A stretch of 64,000 nucleotides of DNA, from assembly GCA_903927185.1 (NCBI GenBank), contig CAIYLW010000085.1, positions 1 to 64,000 of the forward strand, in the 5' to 3' direction. This DNA is from an uncultured Bacteroidota bacterium. GTDB lineage: Bacteria > Bacteroidota > Bacteroidia > Chitinophagales > Chitinophagaceae. Numbering within the stretch: position 1 is the stretch's first letter; each line of letters opens with the position of its first letter. Below, piece after piece: positions 20,218-28,367 of the stretch. Made by a program: the position numbers and the translations under genes. The notes beneath the pieces are model-generated. The model did no database searches, had not been told where the DNA came from, and worked only from the letters and a program-made list of their open reading frames with translations.

Positions 20218-20919
20218 ATGAGTGTTCCATTTTTTTACGAACCTACAATAATAGATACTAATCAACCATTTGTTTTAAGTGATAACACAAGTAAACATTG
20301 TGTGCAAGTTTTACGAATGAGAGATGGGGCACTGATTCATTTAACTGATGGGAAAGGCACATTATTTATAGCAAAAATCATTAGCGCAGACAAACATAAA
20401 TCTGTGGCGCTTATCGAAAAGACTATTTTCAAAGAACCCAATCCTAATAAAATTAGCATCGGAATTTCTTTATTAAAAAATGCTGATCGATTAGAGTGGA
20501 TGTTCGAAAAAATTACTGAAATCGGTGTTACAGAGATTTTCCCAATTATTTGTAAGAGAACAGAACAACAAAGATTCAGAACAGAAAGAATGCTGCAAAT
20601 ACTAGTTTCAGCAATGTTACAAAGTCAACAATGTTGGTTACCCATTCTTCACGAACCCATTGCAATTAATAAAATGATCAATCAAACAAACCATCATCAA
20701 AAAATAATTGCGCATTGCGAATTAGATCAGAAGCTATTGCTTAAAGATTTACCTAAATCATCAGATACTTTAATATTGATTGGTCCAGAAGGAGATTTTA
20801 CTATTGAAGAAATTTCAATGGCATTAGAAGCAGAATTTATTCCAGTTAGTTTGGGTGAAACAAGACTTAGAACAGAAACAGCTGGGCTTGTTTGCATCTC
20901 TGTTTTAGTTAATCGCTGA
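20218..20919 (+). CDS. rsmE: 16S rRNA m3U1498 methyltransferase
   Basis: 233 residues. A PUA-like N-terminal domain (HCVQVLRMRDGALIHLTDGKG) precedes a SPOUT methyltransferase knot with the cofactor-binding motifs LIGPEGDFT and SLGETRLRTETAGLVC. It methylates N3 of U1498 in 16S rRNA. The E. coli catalytic region has the same GPEGG/D and LGxRxLRxETA signatures, so identification is firm. It lies directly after the dnaB terminator. Confidence 0.94.
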   Translation: MSVPFFYEPTIIDTNQPFVLSDNTSKHCVQVLRMRDGALIHLTDGKGTLFIAKIISADKHKSVALIEKTIFKEPNPNKISIGISLLKNADRLEWMFEKITEIGVTEIFPIICKRTEQQRFRTERMLQILVSAMLQSQQCWLPILHEPIAINKMINQTNHHQKIIAHCELDQKLLLKDLPKSSDTLILIGPEGDFTIEEISMALEAEFIPVSLGETRLRTETAGLVCISVLVNR

Positions 20920-20952
20920 TTGACAATTTATTAAATTCGGTATATTAGATAT

Positions 20953-22554
20953 ATGAAGAAATACTCTTTTATTATTTTAACCATATTGGCTATTGGCATA
21001 AATAGTTGCAAAAGTTTTAAAAGGGCAAAAAGATTTGTATTTAGAGATACTTCTATCACTACAAAAACTTCTTTCAACAATTTCTTTTTTGATAGTGTTC
21101 AAATTGAACTCTTTTTAAATAATCATATTGAATTCAAACCTTTTGAAGAGCAATTCCATAATTTTTATAAAGAAAGAAATTATCAATATGCTTGGTTCGA
21201 TAATAAAGGAATAGCTGAACAAGCATTTAATTTTTTAAATCTGTTAAATTCAACCGTTGCAGATTTACAAGATAGTAGTTTGTATAATCCTTCACTAACA
21301 AGATTATACGACACATCAGTCGCAGACAAATTGCATCATCAATCAAAAGAAGAAATACTAAAAACCGAATTATCATTTACCGGACAATTCTTTGCTTATG
21401 CAGAAAAAGTTTATAAGGGCAGTGATATTGATGCAGCAGATTTGGGCTGGTTTATTCCACGAAAAAAACTAGACCTCAGCGCATTACTTGATTCAAGTAT
21501 AAAGTCGAAAGCTACTGATATCGAAATCTATGCCAAGCAAAATCCACAATATAAAAAATTGCAGGAGCACTTAGTTTACTACAATGAATTGGCAAAAAGC
21601 TTTCCCTCAGATACCATCCCTTATGTTAAAAAACCATTTAAAAAGGGTGATAGCTCACAGACTGTTTCATCAATTAAAAAAAGGCTAAACGCTTTAGGAG
21701 ATTTTAAAATTGCAGATACAAGCGAAGCATTCGATTCATTAACAGTTAGTGCCGTTAAAAATTTCCAAAAAAGAATGGGCTTAAGTGTAGATGGATCTGT
21801 TGGAAATAAAATGATTGAAGAGTTAAACGTTCCAATAAAATGGAGAATAAGGCAACTTCTCGTGAATATGGAAAGGTTGCGTTGGATGCCACCAGAAAAA
21901 GATATCAATTACATCTTGGTAAATATTCCAGAATATCGATTACACGTATTTGATAGTGGGAAAACAGTGATGGACATGAATGTAATTGTTGGTAAATCAG
22001 CTAATAGTACTGTGATCTTTACAGGGAATTTAAAATATATAGTTTTTAGTCCTTATTGGAATGTACCAACTAGTATCGTAAAAAATGAAGTTGTTCCAGC
22101 TATTGAAAAAAACAGCGACTACCTCGCAAAGAATCACATGGAAATTACCGGGAACAGTAATGGATTACCACTTGTTCGTCAATTGCCAGGGGCGTTTAAT
22201 TCTCTCGGACTTGTAAAGTTTTTATTCCCTAATAATTACGATATTTATTTACATGATACTCCTAACCATGATTTGTTTTCTCAATCAAGTAGGAGCTTAA
22301 GCCATGGTTGTATTAGAATTAGCGACCCTAAGAAAATGGCTCAATATCTTTTAAGAAATGATAGTTCATGGAATAGTAAGAATATAGATAGCTCTATGCA
22401 TTTAACTAAAGAAAGATGGGTAACACTTAATAAAACAATTCCAGTATTAATAGTATACTTTACAGCTTGGGTTGATAAATCGGGAGAGCTTAATTTTAGA
22501 AAAGATATTTATGGTCACGATGAAAAAATGGCTGCTAAACTTTTCACTAAATAA
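20953..22554 (+). CDS. L,D-transpeptidase lipoprotein (YcbB-like)
   Basis: 533 residues. A lipoprotein signal ends at Cys19 (INSC). Next are a scaffold region (about 45-225), a peptidoglycan-binding helical repeat (about 228-295, with VKNFQKRMGLSVDGSVG) and a YkuD catalytic domain (about 310-475) with the active-site motif LSHGCIRIS, Cys near residue 453. This order matches YcbB/LdtD enzymes, which make 3-3 peptidoglycan crosslinks at the outer face of the inner membrane. It starts 33 nt after rsmE. The lipid anchor is inferred from the lipobox; orientation (inner or outer membrane) is not determined. Confidence 0.88.
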   Translation: MKKYSFIILTILAIGINSCKSFKRAKRFVFRDTSITTKTSFNNFFFDSVQIELFLNNHIEFKPFEEQFHNFYKERNYQYAWFDNKGIAEQAFNFLNLLNSTVADLQDSSLYNPSLTRLYDTSVADKLHHQSKEEILKTELSFTGQFFAYAEKVYKGSDIDAADLGWFIPRKKLDLSALLDSSIKSKATDIEIYAKQNPQYKKLQEHLVYYNELAKSFPSDTIPYVKKPFKKGDSSQTVSSIKKRLNALGDFKIADTSEAFDSLTVSAVKNFQKRMGLSVDGSVGNKMIEELNVPIKWRIRQLLVNMERLRWMPPEKDINYILVNIPEYRLHVFDSGKTVMDMNVIVGKSANSTVIFTGNLKYIVFSPYWNVPTSIVKNEVVPAIEKNSDYLAKNHMEITGNSNGLPLVRQLPGAFNSLGLVKFLFPNNYDIYLHDTPNHDLFSQSSRSLSHGCIRISDPKKMAQYLLRNDSSWNSKNIDSSMHLTKERWVTLNKTIPVLIVYFTAWVDKSGELNFRKDIYGHDEKMAAKLFTK

Positions 22555-22594
22555 ATAATTTATTTAATCTGCCTTATATAAAAATAGTTGGACC

Positions 22595-23767
22595 ATGCAA
22601 TTGATTGAAGTAAATGATAAAAATACGGTTAGGGAATTTCTAAACGTCAATGTTAAATTGAACAAAACAAACCCGGTTTATATTCGACCAATTGATAATG
22701 ATGTGATGGATGTTTTTGATCCAGAAAAAAACAAATCTTTCGAATACGGAGAAGCCAAAAGATGGATTCTTCAAAACGATCAATCAGAAACTATTGGCCG
22801 TATTGCTGCTTTCATTAGCAGCAAATACATTAATAAAGGAACAGATTTTTTAACTGGTGGATTTGGCTTTTTCGAATGTATCAATGATCAAAAAGCTGCA
22901 AATAGTTTATTTGATCAGGCAAAGGAATGGTTAACATTAAAAGGTGCAGAAGCCATGGATGGTCCGATTAATTTTGGCGACCGTGACAAATGGTGGGGAT
23001 TATTAGTGGAAGGTTTTGACAATGAACCCATGTATGGTATGTCTTTCAACCCATCTTATTATGAAACCCTTTTCAATAATTATGGGTTTGAAAATTATTA
23101 TAATCAGTACTACTACTATATGAATGTAGATGATACTTTTTCTGAAAAAATATTAGAAAGGCATGCTAGAATTAAGGCAAAAACAGACTATTCTGCAAGG
23201 CATGCAAAATTGAATGAACTTGAAAAGTATGCAGGCGATTTTACTAAAGTGTATAATGCTGCCTGGGCTCAGCATGGTGAATCCAAAGAAATCACTGAAG
23301 CAAATGCCATTAAACTTTTTAAAAAAATGAAACCCATTTTAGATGAACGTACTATTTGGTTTGCTTATTATAAAGAAGAACCCATTGCGATGTTCATTAA
23401 TATCCCCGACGTAAATCAATACTTCAAACACTTTAATGGGAAATTTGGATGGAAAGAAAAGCTTCATTTGCTGTGGATGAAATGGAGAGGCACTAACAAA
23501 CAATTAACCGGATTAGCTTTTGGAGTTGTTCCAAAATATCAAGCACTTGGAATAGATAGTTATATCATTCAGGAATGCGGTTCCTTTGCTCAGGGAAAAG
23601 GCTGGTATAGGCGTTACGAAATGGGTTGGGCTGGTGATTGGAATCCAAGAATGTTGAATATTTATAAAAGCCTTGGAGGTTACCAAAGTAGGCGCATGAT
23701 TACCTTCCGCTATCTTTTTGATCAGAATCTTCCTTTTGAAAGACACCCGGAAATGAGTTATAAATAA
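22595..23767 (+). CDS. GNAT-fold-like protein of unknown substrate
   Basis: 390 residues, no signal or membrane segments. It resembles the large hypothetical acetyltransferase-like proteins common in Bacteroidota: an N-terminal aromatic-rich half (GGFGFFECINDQ, GPINFGDRDKWWG) and a C-terminal part (about 285-375) with LAFGVVPKYQALGIDSYII, like a GNAT motif A (V-x-P-x-x-x-x-x-G). The acceptor is unknown. The 3' end overlaps the convergent epimerase-like gene by 10 bp. Confidence 0.7.
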   Translation: MQLIEVNDKNTVREFLNVNVKLNKTNPVYIRPIDNDVMDVFDPEKNKSFEYGEAKRWILQNDQSETIGRIAAFISSKYINKGTDFLTGGFGFFECINDQKAANSLFDQAKEWLTLKGAEAMDGPINFGDRDKWWGLLVEGFDNEPMYGMSFNPSYYETLFNNYGFENYYNQYYYYMNVDDTFSEKILERHARIKAKTDYSARHAKLNELEKYAGDFTKVYNAAWAQHGESKEITEANAIKLFKKMKPILDERTIWFAYYKEEPIAMFINIPDVNQYFKHFNGKFGWKEKLHLLWMKWRGTNKQLTGLAFGVVPKYQALGIDSYIIQECGSFAQGKGWYRRYEMGWAGDWNPRMLNIYKSLGGYQSRRMITFRYLFDQNLPFERHPEMSYK

Positions 23768-24684
23768 TACTTAGCTGTTTCTTTTATTCCCTCTTCATAG
23801 CTAGTTGGCTGGAAGTTGAAATACTTTTCAAATTTGGTAGAATCGAAAAGATAGCTACTATCACTTTGATAAATCATTTCGTATGACTCCCTGATTGGTT
23901 TAATGAATAGTCCTGCTAATCGAATCATTAATTTAGATAGCACAGAAAATTGATTAGTCTGATGCATTGCTTCAGCAGCCAAAGCAATAAATTGTTCTCC
24001 TGATAAAGGATTTGATTTAGTAGGCAAATGCCATGTTTGATTAAATGCGTTATTATCTTTTGCTAATAAATATAATGCCTTACTTGCATCAGGAATGAAG
24101 GTATAAGAATGGGGTACTTGAGCATTTACTAACCACTGAGCTTTTTTACCTTTCGAAAAATTATCAAAAACCAGCATATTCGGAACACTAGTTTTAGTAG
24201 CGGATGTTCCATAAAAATCTGCACTTCTTGCAATTAACGCAGTTAAAGCCCCTGATTTAATTTCAGCCAATAATTGATTCACAATAGAAGCTCTAATTAT
24301 ACCTTTTTTGCTACAGGGGTTAAAGTGAGTTTCTTCTGTCATCCATCCATTTACCTTTCCATACATATATACATTATCAAAGAAAATAAGTTTTGCACCT
24401 GCAGTTTTACATGCATTGATGGTATTAGTCATAACAATTGGCCATGTTTTAGCCCATGTTTTATAGTCGTATTCTAGTCCCACTAATAAATAAACAATTG
24501 AAGATCCTTTCACAGCCTCTAGTGTTTGACTTGCGTCACTCAAATCAGCAGAAACCGATTCCACGCCATTCATCTGTTTGGGATGGCGAGCTACAATTCG
24601 AACCTGTTCTTTTGAATTCACCAGAATGGGTAATAATTCATTGGCAATTGCACCACCTGCACCAAGTATAGTATGTAAACTCAT
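23758..24684 (-). CDS. NAD(P)-dependent epimerase/dehydratase-like protein (extended SDR)
   Basis: 308 residues. A Rossmann N-terminus has the Gly-rich turn LGAGGAIANELLPIL (residues 7-21), close to the SDR GxxGxxG pattern. VSADLSD follows the second strand, and a YMYGK motif (about residue 107) supplies the Tyr-x-x-x-Lys pair, here as YMYGK rather than YxxxK, so catalytic competence is uncertain. Substrate is unknown; nucleoside-sugar epimerase or an NmrA-like sensor are both possible. It is convergent with the GNAT-like gene (10-bp overlap). Confidence 0.75.
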   Translation of the reverse strand: MSLHTILGAGGAIANELLPILVNSKEQVRIVARHPKQMNGVESVSADLSDASQTLEAVKGSSIVYLLVGLEYDYKTWAKTWPIVMTNTINACKTAGAKLIFFDNVYMYGKVNGWMTEETHFNPCSKKGIIRASIVNQLLAEIKSGALTALIARSADFYGTSATKTSVPNMLVFDNFSKGKKAQWLVNAQVPHSYTFIPDASKALYLLAKDNNAFNQTWHLPTKSNPLSGEQFIALAAEAMHQTNQFSVLSKLMIRLAGLFIKPIRESYEMIYQSDSSYLFDSTKFEKYFNFQPTSYEEGIKETAKYYL

Positions 24685-24808
24685 AACATTATTTTTAAAT
24701 TATATATCAACAATACTAATTCAAAATAATCAAAATAGGCGAATCTCCGCCATTTCTAGATTTTTTTCAATGTCAAAAACTTAGTCATCTAAAAATCTGT
24801 TCATTGCT

Positions 24809-24816
24809 TACTTTTG
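24809..24816 (+). promoter_or_regulatory. Promoter -7 box for dnaX
   Basis: TACTTTTG, an exact TAnnTTTG match 17 nt before the ATG at 24834. It lies inside a possible TTG-initiated extension and so supports the ATG start. Confidence 0.6.
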
Positions 24817-24833
24817 GAGTAGTTACAGCAATT

Positions 24834-25991
24834 ATGGAGAATTTTATCGTTTCAGCAAGAAAGTATCGCCCACAGAATTTTAATACAGTTGTTGGGCAAC
24901 AACATATCACAACCACTCTAAAAAATGCTATACGGAATAACCAGTTAGCACATGCCTTTTTATTTTGTGGACCGAGAGGTGTTGGTAAAACAACTTGCGC
25001 CCGTATTCTTGCAAAAACAATTAATTGCACCAATCAAACTCCAGAAGGAGAAGCCTGTAATACCTGTAATAGTTGTACTTCATTTGATGCAGGTACTTCT
25101 ATGAACATTCACGAATTAGATGCGGCTAGTAATAATTCTGTAGATGATATTCGTGCATTAGTTGAGCAAGTAAGATTTGCTCCACAAGCAGGAAAATATA
25201 AAGTGTATATCGTAGACGAGGTACATATGTTAAGTGCAAGTGCCTTCAATGCATTTCTAAAAACATTAGAAGAACCACCTCCCTATGCCATTTTTATTTT
25301 GGCAACTACCGAGAAACATAAAATATTACCCACCATTTTAAGTCGATGCCAGATTTTCGATTTTAAAAGGATTACAAATAATGATACAGTTGAACATCTG
25401 CAAGAAATAGTAGATAAAGAATCTATTAAGGCTGAGAAAGCAGCACTACAAGTTATCGCTCAAAAAAGTGAAGGTTGTATGCGCGATTCATTAAGTATCC
25501 TAGATAAAATAGTGAGTTTTACAAATGGTGTAGTTACTTATCAGAATACTCTTGAGCATTTAAATATTTTAGACGAAGATTATTATTTCAAACTTTTAGA
25601 ATCGATGCAGTTACAGGATTTACCTGCGGCCATGTTGCTATTTGACGAAATAAATAAAAAAGGTTTTGAAGGCGATTTAGTTTTAAATGGATTTGCAGAA
25701 TTTATCAGGAATTTATTAGTATGCAAAGACCCTAAATCAGCGTCGCTTTTAGAAGTAGTTGAAGGTATGCAAACAAAATACATTCAAGCTGCAGAAAAAT
25801 CAGGAATATCATTTTTGGTAAGTGCTCTGAATATTTTAAATGAATCAGAGATCAACTATAAAATGGCGCGCAATAAAAGATTGCATGTTGAACTCACCTT
25901 AATCAAATTAAACTTTCTTCAGCAAGCCATTGAATTATCTGTTGATAATGGACAACTTGTTAAAAAAAAAAACGAGTTGATGGGCCAATAG
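24834..25991 (+). CDS. dnaX: DNA polymerase III gamma/tau subunit, 0-frame (gamma-like) product
   Basis: 385 residues from the ATG at 24834 (MENFIVSARKYRPQNFNTVVG). The clamp-loader AAA+ ATPase has Walker A GPRGVGKTTCARILAK, a zinc-type Cys cluster (CNTCNSC), DEVHMLSASAFNAFLK and the sensor-1 block ATTEKHKILPTILSRCQ. The collar domain III follows, up to about residue 365. It ends LVKKKNELMGQ just after an 11-A run (25962-25972). An in-frame TTG start at 24804 would add 10 residues and overlap the promoter. The tau-type C-terminal part is encoded downstream in the -1 frame; see the next entry. Confidence 0.93.
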   Translation: MENFIVSARKYRPQNFNTVVGQQHITTTLKNAIRNNQLAHAFLFCGPRGVGKTTCARILAKTINCTNQTPEGEACNTCNSCTSFDAGTSMNIHELDAASNNSVDDIRALVEQVRFAPQAGKYKVYIVDEVHMLSASAFNAFLKTLEEPPPYAIFILATTEKHKILPTILSRCQIFDFKRITNNDTVEHLQEIVDKESIKAEKAALQVIAQKSEGCMRDSLSILDKIVSFTNGVVTYQNTLEHLNILDEDYYFKLLESMQLQDLPAAMLLFDEINKKGFEGDLVLNGFAEFIRNLLVCKDPKSASLLEVVEGMQTKYIQAAEKSGISFLVSALNILNESEINYKMARNKRLHVELTLIKLNFLQQAIELSVDNGQLVKKKNELMGQ

Positions 25992-26632
25992 CTTTTAAAC
26001 TAAAACAGGTTCCTCCTATTCAAATTAACACCCAAGTACCAGTAGGAGTTCCAGAGACTAAACTATTTATTGAAAATCCGAAATCTGCAAAAGCAATAGT
26101 TAAAACGGTTGTTCCAGAAGCAATAATTCCTGCTGCAGAACCCATCAAACCAAAAACATCTATTCAATTAGGTGGCTCAAAAAAAGGATTGCTCGATTCT
26201 TTACGAGAAAAATATGGCGACCAATATACCATTGAAGAAGTGAAAGAAGCAGAAGTATTGAATTTAGAGAAACTAAGATCCTTATGGGATACTTTTGCTC
26301 TTACATTAGAAGAACAAAAAAAGCACTCTTCTTTTGGGACTTTTAAGATTGCGAGATTGTCTGTAGAAAATGATATTTTTTTTACCGTCTCAGTTGGTTC
26401 AATCACTTCACAAAAATTCGTTGAACAAGAGAGACTGTATTTACTAGAGTACCTTCAAAAAGAATTCAATAATAGAAGTATCGCTTTTGAAGTGTTGGTC
26501 GATGCCAGCGAACAGGAGGAAGTTCCAGTGCATTTAAGATTAAACAGTCGTCAAAAATTTGAAAGAATCGCTGACCAATTTCCAATAGTCAGAGAACTAA
26601 AGGATCGATTAAAAATGGATATTGATTATTAA
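24834..26632 (+). CDS. dnaX: Full-length tau-like DnaX via predicted -1 frameshift at the A11 run
   Basis: If one base is re-read (or one A added) in the A11 tract, the product is about 599 residues. The -1 frame has a TAA at 25961-25963, directly before the run, and is then open through CGA-GTT-GAT to the TAA at 26630-26632. It encodes a Pro/Val/Lys-rich linker (VDGPIAFKLKQVPP onwards, about 70 residues) and a folded C-terminal part (LLDSLREKYGDQYTIEEVKE to LKDRLKMDIDY) of the kind seen at DnaX C-termini. The 0 frame holds A_AAA_AAC, a classic -1 slippery heptamer. The next gene begins 2 bp after the tau stop. Alternatives: transcriptional slippage as in Thermus dnaX, or a homopolymer error. 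Confidence 0.75.
25962..25973 (+). promoter_or_regulatory. Predicted frameshift/slippage site in dnaX
   Basis: Eleven consecutive A (25962-25972) followed by C. In the 0 frame the codons are AAA AAA AAA AAC, and the last seven bases form A_AAA_AAC. The 0-frame stop TAG is at 25989-25991, 16 nt downstream. I see no strong stem-loop after the site and no clear Shine-Dalgarno-like stimulator before it. Confidence 0.65.
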
Positions 26633-26634
26633 AA

Positions 26635-26988
26635 TTATTTCGATTGTGAATACCCATTTTTAATTAACCAAGGTAAAATTTTTGTACGCTGATCTCCTTG
26701 TACAATTATCTCTGCATCTTTTGCTGAACCGCCCGTACCACAAAAATTTTTTAATTGCTTGCCTAAAACTTCCAAGTCAGATTCTTTGCCAATAAATCCA
26801 GTGATTAATGTTACAGCCTTACCTCCTCGATGTTTAGTCTCTAAGCGAATACGCAATTTCTGTTGAGCTGGTAACAGAGTTTCTTGTATTTCATTGGAAG
26901 ATTCAAAAGTAAAATCCGGGTCGGTACTATATACAAAACCACGGGTATCTGCTTTATTCTTTTTTGACATATCTAATTTTTGATTCAA
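26635..26988 (-). CDS. SUI1/eIF1-like translation factor (YciH family)
   Basis: 117 residues. The C-terminal SUI1 domain (about 40-115) has RIRLETKHRGGKAVTLITGF and LKNFCGTGGSAKDAEI, with KLxxxCGxGGxxKxxxIxxQGD as the family core, ending with the IVQGDQR block. YciH-type proteins resemble eukaryotic eIF1 and influence start-site selection in vitro. It is convergent with dnaX (2-bp gap) and 3 nt downstream of nadC on the minus strand, so likely co-transcribed with nadC. Confidence 0.9.
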   Translation of the reverse strand: MNQKLDMSKKNKADTRGFVYSTDPDFTFESSNEIQETLLPAQQKLRIRLETKHRGGKAVTLITGFIGKESDLEVLGKQLKNFCGTGGSAKDAEIIVQGDQRTKILPWLIKNGYSQSK

Positions 26989-26991
26989 TTG

Positions 26992-27855
26992 CTAAGAGAA
27001 ACTTGCTTTTAGACTAAGGTCAAGACTTTGAGCTTGATGAATAAGTGCACCTACACTAACATAGTCAACCCCAGTTGCTGCATACTCTTTTATATTTTGT
27101 AAATCTATACCGCCACTTGCTTCTGTTTCGAATGCACCATCAATTAATTTTACAGCTATTGCCACATCAGCAGGTTTGAAATTATCTAGCATGATGCGAA
27201 ATACTTTTCCTTGACCTATGGCAATTACTTTTTCAACATCCTTCAATGTTCTTGTTTCAACCTCAATCTTTAAATTCTGTTTATTTGTTTGAACATAATT
27301 CCATGCTTTATTAATTGCCTGATCTATACCACCACAATAGTCGATATGATTGTCTTTCAACATAATCATATCATACAAAGCATACCGATGATTTACTCCT
27401 CCACCAATTCGAACTGCTTCTTTTTCTAACAATCTAAAATTAGGTGTTGTTTTTCTTGTATCAAGAATGCGTGTATGAAAGCCTTCTAATAAGGAACTAT
27501 ATTTTTTTGTGAGAGTTGCAATCCCACTCATACGTTGCATGCAATTTAAAACTAACCTTTCGCAACTCAGAATTGTAGAAACTTTTGCAGTAATATTAAA
27601 AGCAATTTCTCCCGCAATCATCCTATCTCCATCTACTTTTAAGGGATTAAAAATAGCAGCTGGTTCTACCAAATGAAAAATATGCTCAGCTACTTTTATG
27701 CCGGCCAATATCCCATCTTGTTTTATTTTCAAAACAGCTTTTCCCTGAACAGAAGGATCTATACAACTCAAGGTTGAATGATCTCCATCACCAATATCTT
27801 CGTTTAATGCAGAAAGAATTAAATGATCTAGGAGTTCCTGATATGATTGCATCAT
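26992..27855 (-). CDS. nadC: Nicotinate-nucleotide pyrophosphorylase (carboxylating)
   Basis: 287 residues. Family motifs: NEDIGDGDHST near the N-terminus, LNCMQRMSGIATLT, ILDTRKTTPNFRLLEKEAV (quinolinate/PRPP-binding), GGGVNHRYALYDMIMLKDNH and the C-terminal EASGGIDLQNIKEYAATGVD. It converts quinolinate and PRPP to nicotinate mononucleotide in de novo NAD synthesis. nadA and nadB are not in the window. It is followed after 3 nt by the SUI1 gene. Confidence 0.96.
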   Translation of the reverse strand: MMQSYQELLDHLILSALNEDIGDGDHSTLSCIDPSVQGKAVLKIKQDGILAGIKVAEHIFHLVEPAAIFNPLKVDGDRMIAGEIAFNITAKVSTILSCERLVLNCMQRMSGIATLTKKYSSLLEGFHTRILDTRKTTPNFRLLEKEAVRIGGGVNHRYALYDMIMLKDNHIDYCGGIDQAINKAWNYVQTNKQNLKIEVETRTLKDVEKVIAIGQGKVFRIMLDNFKPADVAIAVKLIDGAFETEASGGIDLQNIKEYAATGVDYVSVGALIHQAQSLDLSLKASFS

Positions 27856-27880
27856 GCAAATCTAGGACTTCTGCTAAAAT

Positions 27881-28261
27881 CTAGTTGATGCGTATCGTAA
27901 TTATCTGGTGTTTCCCACCTTTGGCTTTTAATAATACAGTGATATTATATGGTTTGCCAGAACTTGTTAGTTTGCCTGTAATATATAAAGTGCTTCCAAT
28001 TTCGCGATTTGACCCCATTTCAAACCCGTTAATATTGTTTTCATCAAAGAACATTTTCAAGGCCAGTCCTGCTTGGTTTCGACCAATATTCTTTACTTCT
28101 TCCTTATCTAAGAGTTTTAAATCAATGTAATCATCGAAAAATTGAGCAATTTCTTCGGTATTGGCAGATTTGAATGCTTTAACTACTGCATCAGTATCCC
28201 CTTGTTGGGCAAATGCTAAGAAACTGATGGATATCCCTATTAATACAAATAATTTTTTCAT
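27881..28261 (-). CDS. DUF4783-type exported small protein
   Basis: 126 residues from the ATG at 28261 (MKKLFVLIGISISFLAFAQQ), a clear signal peptide with cleavage near FAQ; an upstream in-frame start at 28297 would bury the signal and is not favoured. The mature part (DAVVKAFKSANTEEIAQFFD to GKHQIITIRIN) has the NTF2-like alpha/beta pattern of DUF4783, a Bacteroidota family of unknown function. It lies 25 nt upstream of nadC on the same strand and is divergent from gpmI. Confidence 0.8.
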   Translation of the reverse strand: MKKLFVLIGISISFLAFAQQGDTDAVVKAFKSANTEEIAQFFDDYIDLKLLDKEEVKNIGRNQAGLALKMFFDENNINGFEMGSNREIGSTLYITGKLTSSGKPYNITVLLKAKGGKHQIITIRIN

Positions 28262-28367
28262 GCGAAAGATTTCTAATGTATCTGTTACATAAAACATGCC
28301 AAATTCGATACATTAAACTTGTTTGGCTAAATTAGCAGAAAATAACTAGTAAAAATAACCTTTAGAG

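Noticed and set aside
25991..26632. The second part of dnaX as a separate gene or pseudogene fragment
   Set aside because: It has only a TTG start far downstream (26189), while the -1 frame is continuous back to the A11 run and encodes the expected tau C-terminus. It is treated as part of dnaX.
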